DNA of 64,000 nucleotides from Bradyrhizobium sp. B124 (GCF_038967635.1 NZ_CP152413.1:6638001-6702000), one strand, 5' to 3'. Shown: positions 18,765 through 27,618, counted from the stretch's first letter. Numbers and translations are program-made. Notes: generated by a model from the letters alone, not told the origin.

Positions 18765-19085
18765 ATGAGTGATCGTCTCACCAACGGCTCTGGCAATACC
18801 GAGGCACCGCTCGCCGATATCGATGCTGCGACAAAGCGGCTGATGGCAGCGCTCGATGCGCTGGAGAGCTCGGTGGAGCGGCGCCGCGAGGCCGACCGCG
18901 ACGAAAACGAATTGGCGAGCCGGATCCAGGCGCTCGGCGCCGATCGCTCCAGGCTTGCCGACGAACTCGACGGATCGCTGGTGAAGACGCGCAAGCTCGA
19001 GCGCGTCAATCGCGACATCGCAGAAAAGCTCGATGCAGCGATCGGCACCATTCGCGCCGTGCTCGAGGGCGGAGAAGGCAGATGA
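18765..19085 (+). CDS. DUF4164 family coiled-coil protein
   Basis: 106 residues, predicted almost entirely helical and coiled-coil, with heptad-like LMAALDALESSVERRREAD and LADELDGSLVKTRKLER. It has no signal or membrane segment and matches the small DUF4164 proteins that precede zapA in many Rhizobiales. Its stop overlaps the zapA start by 4 bp (ATGA), which implies translational coupling. A role in division or Z-ring bundling is inferred from the position only. Confidence 0.8.
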   Translation: MSDRLTNGSGNTEAPLADIDAATKRLMAALDALESSVERRREADRDENELASRIQALGADRSRLADELDGSLVKTRKLERVNRDIAEKLDAAIGTIRAVLEGGEGR

Positions 19086-19465
19086 GCCACATCAACGTCA
19101 CCATCAACGGCCGGCAATACCGGATGGCCTGCGAGGAGGGCCAGGAGGTGCGGCTCCTGAAGCTCGCAGAAAACCTCCAGCAGCGCGTCGAGTCGCTGCG
19201 CGGCAAGTTCGGCGAGATCGGCGATGCGCGGCTCACCGTGATGGCGGCGCTCACCGCCTGCGACGAACTGGTCGATGCGGGTGCACGCATCCGCAGCCTC
19301 GAGGAAGAGGTCGAGCAGCTACGCAATGCCCGCACAGCCGCCACCGACCGCGCCCGCGCGACCCAGACCGCGGTCTCCAACGCGCTCAACGCCGCCGCCG
19401 AGCGGATCGAGCGCACCACGCAGGTGCTCAACCGCACCATCGGCGGCGGCATCGCGATCGGCTGA
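19082..19465 (+). CDS. zapA: Cell division protein ZapA
   Basis: 127 residues. The N-terminal ZapA domain starts HINVTINGRQYRMACEEGQE and contains the LAENLQQRVESLRGKFGEIGDARL segment (key part LAENLQQRVESL); a long C-terminal helix follows. ZapA binds FtsZ and stabilises the Z-ring in the cytoplasm. Its start overlaps the DUF4164 stop. In many alphaproteobacteria zapA is followed closely by 6S RNA and the 5-formyl-THF cyclo-ligase gene. Both are present here, but only after a thioesterase/TetR pair. Confidence 0.92.
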   Translation: MSHINVTINGRQYRMACEEGQEVRLLKLAENLQQRVESLRGKFGEIGDARLTVMAALTACDELVDAGARIRSLEEEVEQLRNARTAATDRARATQTAVSNALNAAAERIERTTQVLNRTIGGGIAIG

Positions 19466-19584
19466 AGTTCGCGGCAGCTTCACCTGCGGGCCGGACTGAA
19501 ATGATCGGACGCCACCGGATGCGATCTATTTGCCCGCATCTGCCAACGATCGTTTGCCGGACCGAATGATTGGCACATGGCGCG

Positions 19585-20061
19585 TTAGCGCTCCGGCCGC
19601 ACCGCGACCCGATATGTCGACGTGATATGGGCGCAAGGGTCTGGTTCGCCGTCGCAAGTCAGCCAGCATTCGAGATAATGCAGGCGGCGGCCGCGGCGCA
19701 CGATGCGCGCCTCCGCGATCAGATCCGAAGCCCTGGCTGGCCGCAGGAAGGTGATGTTGAAGCCTGCCATCACCGGGATAACGTTGGCTCCGAGGGCCGC
19801 CAGGACGCAGCCGTACATCGTGGTGTCGGCAAGGCCCATCACCGTCGGTCCCGAAAACACGCCGCCGCTGCCGTCTTGCCACAACTCGGCTCCCATGAAC
19901 GCCTGCCGATACGGAAGCCGGACGCGGATCGCGTTCGGTCCGACGTTCTCGACGATCTCGCCGTGGTGGTCGATGCTCGGCAGGTTTCGGATGATCGCCC
20001 GCCGCACTTGCTCGGCATCCAGCAGAGGCTCAATGGAGCGTGCCGTCTCGTGTTCACGCAT
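19585..20061 (-). CDS. PaaI-family (hotdog) thioesterase
   Basis: 158 residues of the hotdog acyl-CoA thioesterase superfamily. Characteristic parts are GGVFSGPTVMGLADTTMYG (the conserved helix with the catalytic acid region) and AGFNITFLRPARASDLIAEA. The ATG at 20061 has GGAGAG six bases upstream and is preferred over an in-frame ATG at 20163 that lies inside the operator palindrome. It is divergent from a TetR gene and probably controlled by it. The substrate is unknown; PaaI relatives hydrolyse aromatic or medium-chain acyl-CoAs. Confidence 0.85.
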   Translation of the reverse strand: MREHETARSIEPLLDAEQVRRAIIRNLPSIDHHGEIVENVGPNAIRVRLPYRQAFMGAELWQDGSGGVFSGPTVMGLADTTMYGCVLAALGANVIPVMAGFNITFLRPARASDLIAEARIVRRGRRLHYLECWLTCDGEPDPCAHITSTYRVAVRPER

Positions 20062-20144
20062 GGTGCTCTCCGGGAGAGATTCTGAACTGCGTCTGGGGTC
20101 GGAAGTCCCTGGGGCCGCCGCGCCAACCTGCGCTTGTCCAAGCC

Positions 20145-20161
20145 GAATAACAATGTTATTC
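20145..20161. promoter_or_regulatory. Probable TetR operator
   Basis: GAATAACAATGTTATTC is a perfect 17-bp palindrome with an odd centre. It lies between the divergent thioesterase and TetR genes, 36 bp before the TetR start. A further half-site-like GATGTTAC follows at about 20170. Placement and symmetry fit an operator for the adjacent TetR protein; binding is inferred. Confidence 0.75.
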
Positions 20162-20196
20162 ATTAGGAACGATGTTACAAAACCGGCAAGGAGTCA

Positions 20197-20826
20197 ATGT
20201 CTGCCGCTGCGCAAACCTATCAGACGACCCTCGACCTTCATCGTCGTCGCGTGATCGTTGACGCCGCGCGTCGTGTATTTGAGGCCAGCGGCCTCGAAGG
20301 CGCGTCGATCAGGGCGATCGCGCAAATGGCCGGGTGCACGACCGGCGCGATCTACCCGCTGTTTCGATCGAAGGAGGAAGTATTCGCGGCGGTGCTGGGT
20401 GAATCGTTGTTGGCAGTCACTGAAGAAGTCAGGGCAGCGATGGACGGCATCGCTGTTCCCGCGAAATCCCTTCGACGCGGCACCCTTGCAATATACAAAT
20501 ATTACGACGCGCATCCGTCCGAGCTGACGCTGTCGCTCGTGCTGTTCAATGGGGAGCGCAAGAAGAAGCTCGGGTCCGGATTGGACGAGGCCCTCAAGCG
20601 GCAACTGGACGCTCTGCTCGCTCTGCTCGCGGAGCAGGTCCGCAAGGCCACGGCGAAGCCGTTTCTGCCGATGGTCCGTATCGAGGCCACCGCGCTTATC
20701 ACGCATCTGGTCGGGTTGCTCGTGCTCAAGCACGGGGGAAGGATCGATGTGCTCGGCAACAACGCGCCGGTTCTGCTGGCGCACTACACCAAGAACATGG
20801 TTGCGCGGCTGAGCGGCAGAGGCTGA
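20197..20826 (+). CDS. TetR/AcrR family transcriptional regulator
   Basis: 209 residues. The N-terminal helix-turn-helix covers about 20-65, with ASIRAIAQMAGCTTGAIY and the usual F.SKEEVF that follows the recognition helix. The C-terminal ligand domain is helical and unrecognised. It is transcribed away from the PaaI thioesterase across a perfect 17-bp palindrome, so it is probably a repressor of that gene and of itself, with an acyl-CoA or fatty-acid-like ligand as a plausible effector. The pair splits zapA from the 6S RNA gene. Confidence 0.9.
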   Translation: MSAAAQTYQTTLDLHRRRVIVDAARRVFEASGLEGASIRAIAQMAGCTTGAIYPLFRSKEEVFAAVLGESLLAVTEEVRAAMDGIAVPAKSLRRGTLAIYKYYDAHPSELTLSLVLFNGERKKKLGSGLDEALKRQLDALLALLAEQVRKATAKPFLPMVRIEATALITHLVGLLVLKHGGRIDVLGNNAPVLLAHYTKNMVARLSGRG

Positions 20827-20966
20827 TTGAGGGGCCAGCTCGGTCGGCGATCGGGCGGCGGGGCCGGCTTTGGCTCGCCCGCTTCCTCTGGTGCCGCGAC
20901 GGAGCGCACGCCAGGCACCGGATGTTTTGCACTCCGGCGGAAGCCGAGCACGGCGCCGGCGCCTGA

Positions 20967-21008
20967 TTTGCGGAAGTCCGCCCCTTGTTTGCGGAAGTCC
21001 GCCCCTTG
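20967..21008. repeat. Perfect 21-bp tandem duplication
   Basis: TTTGCGGAAGTCCGCCCC followed by TTG is present twice in direct succession (20967-20987 and 20988-21008). Each copy contains the inverted repeat GCGGAAGTCCGC. It lies in the leader region upstream of the 6S RNA and could touch its promoter. Confidence 0.85.
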
Positions 21009-21074
21009 CCGCTGGCGGAACCGGCACTTCGTCGCTACATTGGCCCTGCGAAGCTGCGTCGTGCGTCAGGAGCC

Positions 21075-21230
21075 ATATATCCCCGGGGCCTTATCGATCC
21101 TTTAGGGAACTGTCCCTGGCCGGGTCCGTGGACCCGGACATATGGTGCCCACCTACTTTCGTAGGGAACTCCGGGATCGAGCGCTCCAACGGCCTCTGCG
21201 GCTTCGCACTGATTTTTGCTGTTGCCTTGT
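21075..21230 (+). ncRNA. ssrS: 6S RNA
   Basis: This is a rod-shaped RNA just upstream of the 5-formyl-THF cyclo-ligase gene, the classical 6S position. The closing stem pairs GGGGCC (21085-21090) with GGCCTC (21191-21196) and CGATCC (21095-21100) with GGATCG (21174-21179). The apical stem is CCGGGTCC (21120-21127) with GGACCCGG (21130-21137). A small side hairpin CCTAC..GTAGG (21152-21165) lies in the right arm of the central bubble, as in alphaproteobacterial 6S RNAs. 6S RNA imitates an open promoter and sequesters sigma-70 RNA polymerase in stationary phase. The exact ends are estimates. Confidence 0.82.
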
Positions 21231-21407
21231 CGTCGCGCTGCGGCGGTTTGATTAGCAGTTCCCCCGCAATGGGTCTCGTCATCGGCTCGCCCGCTGGCAG
21301 GCTCCTCGCGGGGTGTCCAGTACGCCGCGGCCTGGTCAAACGAATGCTAGCGTTTCTGAGTGCCGGCTCGTTCGCGTTTTGCGGACGATGACAGCGGAAG
21401 ATGGATC

Positions 21408-21986
21408 ATGCACGCAGCTCCATCGAAGGCCGAGCTTCGGGCGCTTGCCCTCGCCAAGCGCGACGCGCTGAGCGATGAGCAGCGCGCGGCGGCCGCCGAA
21501 GCCCTCGCCAAGCGCGGCGCGCCGTTCGAGATCACGCAAGGCATGATCGTCTCGGGCTATGCGCCGATCCGCAGCGAGCTCGATCCGGCCCCGCTGATGA
21601 AGAAGCTTGCCGAAAAGGGTGCGCGGCTTGCGCTGCCCTGCATCAATGCGCGCGGCCAGTCGCTGACCTTCCGCAGCTGGTCGCCGCAGGACCGGCTGAT
21701 GCTCGGGCCGCTCGGCATTCCCGAGCCGTCGCCGGCCGCGGCCGAGGTGCATCCCGACGTGATGCTGGTGCCGCTTGCGGCCTTCGACAAGCTCGGCCAC
21801 CGCATCGGCTACGGCGCCGGCTATTACGACTATACCTTTGCACATCTGCGCAAGGCCAAGCATGTGATCGGGGTGGGGGTCGCCTTTGCTGCACAGGAAA
21901 CCAAGGCCATTCCGGCGCTGTCGCACGACGTCCCGCTCGATTATGTGCTAACGGAGCGCAAGACGTTCGATTTCCGGAGTAGCTAG
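21408..21986 (+). CDS. 5-formyltetrahydrofolate cyclo-ligase
   Basis: 192 residues of the YgfA/MTHFS family, which converts 5-formyl-THF to 5,10-methenyl-THF using ATP. The hallmarks are the N-terminal KAELRALALAKRDALS, the substrate region GYAPIRSELDP, and the C-terminal LVPLAAFDKLGHRIGYGAGYYD, where G.G.GYYD is the family signature. The ATG at 21408 follows GGAAGATGG. It is the usual partner of 6S RNA and is followed two bases later by the YmdB-type gene. Confidence 0.95.
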   Translation: MHAAPSKAELRALALAKRDALSDEQRAAAAEALAKRGAPFEITQGMIVSGYAPIRSELDPAPLMKKLAEKGARLALPCINARGQSLTFRSWSPQDRLMLGPLGIPEPSPAAAEVHPDVMLVPLAAFDKLGHRIGYGAGYYDYTFAHLRKAKHVIGVGVAFAAQETKAIPALSHDVPLDYVLTERKTFDFRSS

Positions 21987-21988
21987 CC

Positions 21989-22813
21989 TTGCGTATTCTG
22001 TTCGTTGGTGACGTCGTCGGCAGGACCGGCCGCACCGCCATCTCAGACCACCTTCCCGGCATGATCAAGGACTGGTCGCTCGATCTCGTCGTCGTCAACG
22101 GCGAGAACGCCGCCGGCGGCTTCGGCATCACCGAGGCGATCTACCAGGAACTGCTCGATGCCGGGGCGGACGCGATCACGCTCGGCAACCACGCCTGGAA
22201 TCAGAAGGAGGCGCTGGTCTTCATCGAGCGCGCGCCGCGCCTGATCCGGCCGCTGAATTTCCCGCGCCATTCGCCGGGACGCGGCGCCACGCTGGTCGAC
22301 ACCAAGAGCGGCAAGCGCGCGTTGATCCTCAACGCGATCGGCCGCGTCTTCATGGAGCCGTCCTCGAACGATCCGTTCAGCGCGATCGAGCGCGAACTCG
22401 AGGCCTGCCCGTTGCGCGAGGGCTGTGACGCCATCGTGCTCGATTTCCATGCCGAGGCGACCTCCGAGAAGCAGGGCGTCGGCTTCTTCTGCGACGGCCG
22501 CATCAGCCTCGTGGTCGGGACCCATACCCATGTGCCGACCGCCGATCATCAGGTGCTGCCCGGCGGCACCGCCTATATGAGCGATGCAGGGATGACCGGC
22601 GACTATGATTCGGTGATCGGCATGCAGAAGGAGGAGCCGCTGCAGCGCTTCCTCACCGGCATTCCCTCCGGTCGTTTCGAGCCGGCCGGAGGCGTTGCGA
22701 CGCTGAGCGGCGTCGCGGTCGAGACCGACGATGCGACCGGGCTTGCGGTGAGGGTCGCGCCGGTGCGCGCCGGCGGGCGGCTCGAGCCCGCGGTGCCGAG
22801 CTTCTGGACGTAG
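21989..22813 (+). CDS. YmdB-type metallophosphoesterase (TIGR00282 family)
   Basis: 274 residues. The calcineurin-like metal motifs are FVGDVVGRTGR at the N-terminus, VVNGENAAGGFGI, ITLGNHAWNQKE, VLDFHAEATSEKQG, and VVGTHTHVPTAD with YMSDAGMTGDYDSVIGM. The family includes Bacillus YmdB, a 2',3'-cyclic nucleotide phosphodiesterase. The start is TTG at 21989, two bases after the cyclo-ligase stop, so the two genes are co-transcribed and probably translationally coupled. Confidence 0.92.
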   Translation: MRILFVGDVVGRTGRTAISDHLPGMIKDWSLDLVVVNGENAAGGFGITEAIYQELLDAGADAITLGNHAWNQKEALVFIERAPRLIRPLNFPRHSPGRGATLVDTKSGKRALILNAIGRVFMEPSSNDPFSAIERELEACPLREGCDAIVLDFHAEATSEKQGVGFFCDGRISLVVGTHTHVPTADHQVLPGGTAYMSDAGMTGDYDSVIGMQKEEPLQRFLTGIPSGRFEPAGGVATLSGVAVETDDATGLAVRVAPVRAGGRLEPAVPSFWT

Positions 22814-22817
22814 CGTG

Positions 22818-22904
22818 TAGCCCGGATGAAGCGAAGCGAAATCCGGGGGCCCTCGCAAGTTGAGAGACTGCTCCCGGATTGCGCTTCGCTCCATCCGGGC
22901 TACG
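22818..22904. repeat. Dispersed palindromic repeat (family D)
   Basis: This is an inverted repeat whose ends are TAGCCCGGATG and CATCCGGGCTAC, with internal GCGAAGCG/CGCTTCGC. Further copies lie at about 24538-24656 and 31979-32104. Confidence 0.8.
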
Positions 22905-22917
22905 CGTATCCGTATCC

Positions 22918-23004
22918 GTCATTGCGAGCGAAGCGAAGCAATCCACAGTCTCGGCGTGCGCAGAGCGATGGATTGCTTCGTCGCTATCGCTCTTCGCAAT
23001 GACG
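22918..23004. repeat. Dispersed palindromic repeat (family C)
   Basis: An inverted repeat of about 87 bp starts CGTCATTGCGAG and ends CGCAATGACG, with internal GAAGCAATCCA / TGGATTGCTTC. A second copy is at 60498-60585. It lies between the convergent YmdB-type and chemoreceptor genes and could form a strong hairpin in either transcript. Confidence 0.8.
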
Positions 23005-23012
23005 ACTTGCCG

Positions 23013-24437
23013 TCAGCCCTGCCGAAAACCCATCCGGAATGCGCCCCAGTGGCGGCCGTTCACGAAGATCGGCGACGACACGTCCTTCATCAGCACGAAA
23101 TTACCGCCGCCCATGTCGCGGCGATAGGTCTGTAGCAGGAACGGCTTGGTATTGGCCGCGACCTTGCTCACCGCGCGGTCGTTGAACAGCCGGCGGTTGC
23201 GGCAATTGGCGTTGTTCCACACCGGGTCCGGTCCCTGCGGCAGCCGGTAGTTCGGATTGTGGGTCGGCAGATAGCCGCTCCGCGCCCAGGCGACGCAGAA
23301 CACGATGCGCGGATCGCTCTTCTGGATCGGGTCCTGGATCGCAGGCAGCACGCGGTCGGTGAAGCTGACATAGTCGGTCAGATATTGCTTCGGATTGGTG
23401 CCCGCGATCTCGCGATAATTCTCGTCCATCAATTGCGCAAGCGTGATCTCGCCGCCTGCGACGGCCTTCTCGAACAGCTCCGAGACCTGTTTCGCGGTGT
23501 CGATCACGACGCGGATCAGCGGCGCATCGCTGGTCTCGACGCCGCTGTCGGCGATGGTCACGATCAGGCTCTCGGACAGCTCGAGCAGCTTCGCGACGCG
23601 GCCGTCGGCGTGCTTGAGGTCGCGCGAGGAGAGATCGACGCCCTTGGCGAGCTCGTTCAGCTCCGCGATCACGGTGTCGCAATGGCCGAGATTGGAGGTC
23701 GCGGCGCGCGCCACGCTGCCGATCTCGGCGCCGACCGATGAGAAGCCTTCCTGCACACGCATGATGATGCCGGAGATCTGCCGAGCGCCTTCGCCGGCGC
23801 TCTTGGCGCGCAGCGAGGCGTCGCTGCTCTCGCCGATCAGGCTGCCGATCTGGCCGTCGAGATCGCGCACGGTGTCGGAAATCTGATGCGTCGCCTGGCG
23901 CGTTGCCTCGGCAAGGTTCTTCACCTCGCTTGCGACCACGGCAAAGCCGCGGCCGGCATTGCCGGCGCGCGCGGCCTCGATCGTGGCGTTGAGCGCCAGC
24001 AGATTGGTCTGCTTGGCGATCGCCTCGATCGAACCGGAGACCTTGGCGACCTGGCTCAGCGCGGAGCCGACCGCGGCGAGCCGCGCCTCGATGCGTCCGA
24101 CCGCCGCGACGAGCTCCGCGATATGGCTGACCGCCGTCTCGACCGCGTTGCGCGATTCCGCGATCTGGCCGACCGCGGCGGATGCGGTCGTCTGCACCGC
24201 CTGCGATGCATTGGCGATGGCGTGATTGGCCGAGACCATGATCTCGGCGGTCTCCTGCAAATGATGGAACCGCTCCGACTGGTTGGTGACGCGGTTCGCG
24301 ACCTCCTGGACGTTGCCGGCGATGTCGGCAAGCTCGACCCCGAGACCGCCGATGCGGTCGGCAAGCTGGTCGACCAGCCGTTCGGCCAGCGTCCGGTTCG
24401 ATGACGTATCCAGCACTGCAAGCTGCGCCGCCGACAT
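23013..24437 (-). CDS. Soluble methyl-accepting chemotaxis protein with C-terminal sensor domain
   Basis: 474 residues with no transmembrane segment or signal peptide. The chemoreceptor signalling domain lies at about 30-295, with the hairpin tip [20 protein letters not shown] at 141-160 and [16 protein letters not shown] at 162-177. A C-terminal module (about 310-474) then follows, with [32 protein letters not shown] and [10 protein letters not shown], which resembles the end of Cache-type sensor domains. The order is signalling domain first and sensor last, the reverse of classical receptors. It is a paralogue of the next gene on the same strand, sharing the C-terminal module. It should act in the cytoplasm through CheA/CheW; the ligand is unknown. 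Confidence 0.88.
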   Translation of the reverse strand: MSAAQLAVLDTSSNRTLAERLVDQLADRIGGLGVELADIAGNVQEVANRVTNQSERFHHLQETAEIMVSANHAIANASQAVQTTASAAVGQIAESRNAVETAVSHIAELVAAVGRIEARLAAVGSALSQVAKVSGSIEAIAKQTNLLALNATIEAARAGNAGRGFAVVASEVKNLAEATRQATHQISDTVRDLDGQIGSLIGESSDASLRAKSAGEGARQISGIIMRVQEGFSSVGAEIGSVARAATSNLGHCDTVIAELNELAKGVDLSSRDLKHADGRVAKLLELSESLIVTIADSGVETSDAPLIRVVIDTAKQVSELFEKAVAGGEITLAQLMDENYREIAGTNPKQYLTDYVSFTDRVLPAIQDPIQKSDPRIVFCVAWARSGYLPTHNPNYRLPQGPDPVWNNANCRNRRLFNDRAVSKVAANTKPFLLQTYRRDMGGGNFVLMKDVSSPIFVNGRHWGAFRMGFRQG

Positions 24438-24537
24438 GTGTTTCCTCCGTTACAGCAGCCCGTCGCGCCGCCGCAGCATTCCCCATTCCAGTCTAAAGCT
24501 TGATTCGGTCCGCCGGTCTTGCCTGAGCGTGCACTGC

Positions 24538-24656
24538 GTAGCCCGGATGCGGCGCAGTGCGTGTCGCCGCGTAGCCCGGATGCAGCGAAGCGCAATCCGG
24601 GGTTCTCGTCCGACGGTACATTGGTCCCGGATTACGCTTCGCTGCATCCGGGCTAC
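24538..24656. repeat. Dispersed palindromic repeats (family D, two units)
   Basis: Two adjoining inverted units of family D (TAGCCCGGATG ... CATCCGGGCTAC) fill the gap between the two chemoreceptor genes. They may mark where these paralogous genes are separated and could end or stabilise the upstream transcript. Confidence 0.8.
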
Positions 24657-24664
24657 CTGAGCGT

Positions 24665-26419
24665 TCAAAGCCTGTACGCGGTGCGGAACGCGCCCCAGTG
24701 CCGGCCCCGCACGCGGATCGGCACGTCGATCTCGCGCATCATCACGGTGGTGCCGTTGCCCATGTCACGCGCGTAGCTTTGAACCAGATAGGCGCGCTCA
24801 TTATGCGCGGCGGCGAGGCCCGCGGGATCGTTGAAGATACGGCGATTGCGGCAATTGGCGGTGTTGTAGGCCACGTCGCCCGGCCGCTGCGGCTGCGAGT
24901 AGATCTTGTTATGGACCGGCAGGTAGCCGTTCCGGTCGACCGTCGCGCAGAACGCCAGGCGCTTGTCCTTGGCGAGGAACGCCTCGAGCAGAGCGGGCAG
25001 CGCGCGATCCGCCCAATCCAGCATCCTGGTGCGATACTGCACCGGGTTGGTGCCTGCGATCTCGACATAGTCGGTGTCGAACATGTCAGCGATCGTGATC
25101 GCGCCGCTTGCCAGTCCGTCCTCGAAGAGCTTGCTCAGCGTGCGACCCGCTTCCATCGCCCGGGTGACGAGTTCGGCGTTCTCCTCGTGGATCGCCCACA
25201 TCCGGTCTTCGATCTTCTCGCGCAGCGCGGCGGACGCCGCCTCGAAGCGCGCCTGGCTGCCTGCCTTGGAGCGGTCGCCGATCCTGATCCGGCAGCCGCC
25301 GACGTCCTGCAAGGTAGCGGTCAGCGTCTCATGGGTGGGCAGCTTCTCGGCATCGGGCCCGCCGATCAGGATGCCGTCCATCGCGATCTCGTAGACCGGC
25401 GCGGTGATCATGCCGCGCGCGGTCGTGATCTCGATTGTGAGACTGCAGGGCAGGCGCTCGTTCTTGCGCGGATCGCCGCGCTCGTCCTGGCGCAGCAGCA
25501 CCGCGCAGCGCGCCTTCAGCTTCTGGGCGAAGCCGGTCACCGCCTTGCCGGCCTTGGCGACATTGTCGCCATGCGCGGCAGCTTCGCGCGTTGCCGAGTC
25601 GATCTCGCCGGCGCTGGTGCCGACCGAGACGATGAAGTGGGAGGCGGAGGCCGCGTTCTGGCCCATCTCGCCGGTGATCTGGTTCTGCTCGGCGACCGCG
25701 CCGTTGACGTTCTCGAACACCGGCCGGATCTTTTCGATCGCCTGCGAGATGCGGTGGACGGCGTCCGCCGATCCGGTGGCGTCCTTCTGCAACGCCTCGA
25801 TCTTGCGCGTGATCTCTTCGGTTGCGCTCTGGGTCTGCACTGCGAGCGCCTTGACCTCGGTGGCGACCACCGCGAAGCCCTTGCCGGCCGCGCCGGCGCG
25901 CGCCGCCTCGATGGTCGAGTTGAGCGCCAGCAGCGTGGTCTGCCGCGCGATCTGCGCGATCAGGTTGACGACATTGCCGATCGCGGCCGAGGATTCGCGC
26001 AGGCGATCGACATTGGCGGTGGCCTCGCGCGCCGCGGCCGCGGCATCGTCGGCGAGCTGGCTCGCGCTGCGCACCTGCGCGCCGATGCCTTGGGCGGAAT
26101 GGGTGAACCGGTCGGCGGCCTCCGAGAACGTCGTCGCGGTGCTCTGCGCATCGCTGCTGCGGCCGGTCAGCGCGTCGGTGCGGGCGCGGATGGTCGCGAG
26201 CTTGGCGGCCGTCGCCTCGGCGCCGTCGGCCACCGAGCCTGCGGCGCGCTCAAGCTGGCGCATCATCGCGCCGAGCTCGAGTTCCAGCAATTCCAGGATC
26301 TCCCTGGACGAATCCTTGGCCGAATCAGTCTCGGTCGAGGCTTCAGCCGCGGCAGCCGCGGTTGGAACCTGCTGCGCGGCCGGCTCCGGCACTTGCTTTC
26401 GAAACAAACCGAACGCCAT
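24665..26419 (-). CDS. Soluble chemoreceptor with PilZ-like insert and C-terminal sensor domain
   Basis: 584 residues from the ATG at 26419, without transmembrane segments. An Ala/Glu-rich start leads into a chemoreceptor signalling domain (about 70-300), with [20 protein letters not shown] at 157-176 and GKGFAVVATEVKALA at 179-193. Residues about 312-395 look like a PilZ domain: RKNER (Arg318, Arg322) matches the RxxxR motif, while the second motif is degenerate (Glu344-x-Ala346-x-x-Gly349 in place of D/NxSxxG). Residues about 410-584 are the same C-terminal sensor module as in the neighbouring receptor ([33 protein letters not shown]). It may bring c-di-GMP or a related cue to the chemotaxis array; this is inference. 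Confidence 0.83.
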   Translation of the reverse strand: MAFGLFRKQVPEPAAQQVPTAAAAAEASTETDSAKDSSREILELLELELGAMMRQLERAAGSVADGAEATAAKLATIRARTDALTGRSSDAQSTATTFSEAADRFTHSAQGIGAQVRSASQLADDAAAAAREATANVDRLRESSAAIGNVVNLIAQIARQTTLLALNSTIEAARAGAAGKGFAVVATEVKALAVQTQSATEEITRKIEALQKDATGSADAVHRISQAIEKIRPVFENVNGAVAEQNQITGEMGQNAASASHFIVSVGTSAGEIDSATREAAAHGDNVAKAGKAVTGFAQKLKARCAVLLRQDERGDPRKNERLPCSLTIEITTARGMITAPVYEIAMDGILIGGPDAEKLPTHETLTATLQDVGGCRIRIGDRSKAGSQARFEAASAALREKIEDRMWAIHEENAELVTRAMEAGRTLSKLFEDGLASGAITIADMFDTDYVEIAGTNPVQYRTRMLDWADRALPALLEAFLAKDKRLAFCATVDRNGYLPVHNKIYSQPQRPGDVAYNTANCRNRRIFNDPAGLAAAHNERAYLVQSYARDMGNGTTVMMREIDVPIRVRGRHWGAFRTAYRL

Positions 26420-26643
26420 GGGGGCTCTGTGGGGCTGTTGGAAGTTGCCTTGGAAAGTTGCGGCGGGACGGGGCGATCCTCGCATCCGGGCATGAAATCA
26501 TGGTTAACAAGTGCCTCATATTCCGGCTTGCGGTAGTATTCCCGGACCAGATGGCCCCCGCCGACCTTTGATTTTGACCGCCAGGGGCCTATAAGGCCGC
26601 GTTTTCCACCCCTGTTCAGACCCTACGTTCGAAGAGACGTCGC

Positions 26644-27390
26644 ATGGCCGGCCATTCCCAATTCAAGAACATCATGCACCGCAAGGGCCGGCAGGATGCC
26701 CAGAGGTCGAAGCTTTTCGGCAAACTGGCCCGCGAAATCACCGTGGCGGCCAAGCTCGGCACCCCGGACCCGGCGATGAACCCGCGGCTGCGCGCCGCCG
26801 TGGTCGCCGCCCGCGCCGAGAACATGCCCAAGGACAATATCGACCGCGCCATCAAGAAGGCCCTTGGCAATGAGGGCGAGAACTATGACGAGATCCGCTA
26901 CGAGGGCTATGGCCCCGGCGGCGTTGCCGTGATCGTCGAGGCGCTGACCGACAACCGCAACCGCGCCGCCTCCGACATCCGCTCCTTCTTTACCAAGTCG
27001 GGCGGCAATCTCGGCGAAACCGGTTCGGTCGCCTTCATGTTCGATCACACCGGCATCATCGAATACGACGCCAAGGTCGCCTCCGACGACGCCATGCTGG
27101 ACGCCGCGATCGAGGCCGGCGCCGACGACGTGGTCTCCAGCGAAGCCGGTCACGAGGTCTACGCCTCGCAGGAAACCTTCCGCGAGGTCGCAAAGGCGCT
27201 GGAAACGAAGTTCGGCGAGCCGCGCAAGGCGGCGCTGACCTGGAAGCCGCAGAACACCGTCGCGGTCGACGACGAGACCGGCGAAAAGCTGTTGAAGCTG
27301 ATGGACCTGCTCAACGAGCACGACGACGTGCAGAACGTGTACGCCAATTTCGAGGTGTCCGACGCGCTGCTCGCGAAGATGGGCGGTTAA
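26644..27390 (+). CDS. YebC/PmpR family DNA-binding regulatory protein
   Basis: 248 residues, the normal size. It starts [20 protein letters not shown], the family signature, and has [20 protein letters not shown] and [19 protein letters not shown]. YebC proteins act as transcriptional regulators and, in recent work on the family, as translation factors for proline-rich stretches. In many proteobacteria the gene lies next to ruvC, as here, about 230 bp before it. Confidence 0.95.
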   Translation: MAGHSQFKNIMHRKGRQDAQRSKLFGKLAREITVAAKLGTPDPAMNPRLRAAVVAARAENMPKDNIDRAIKKALGNEGENYDEIRYEGYGPGGVAVIVEALTDNRNRAASDIRSFFTKSGGNLGETGSVAFMFDHTGIIEYDAKVASDDAMLDAAIEAGADDVVSSEAGHEVYASQETFREVAKALETKFGEPRKAALTWKPQNTVAVDDETGEKLLKLMDLLNEHDDVQNVYANFEVSDALLAKMGG

Positions 27391-27423
27391 GAGCCTCGCT
27401 CATCGCCCCAAACTCCGCTGTCA

Positions 27424-27526
27424 TCGCCCGACTTGATCGGGCGATCCAGTATTCCAGAGACCGTCGTTTGATCCGAGAGGCCGCAGCGCACTGGATCCCC
27501 GCTTTCGCGGGGATGACGAGCCAGGG
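27424..27526. repeat. Intergenic palindromic repeat (family G)
   Basis: Between yebC and ruvC there is CGCCCGACTTGATCGGGCG and, 60 bp on, ATCCCCGCTTTCGCGGGGAT, flanked by matching CCAGT / ACTGG words. It looks like another dispersed palindromic element and may act as a transcript end for yebC. Confidence 0.65.
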
Positions 27527-27618
27527 CTGGATGACAAGCACGTTGCGATGCCACGCCGAGCAGGGGACGAACCTCCGTTTGTGTTTCGTTCTCCCGGCTC
27601 AGGCGGTATCACTACCCC

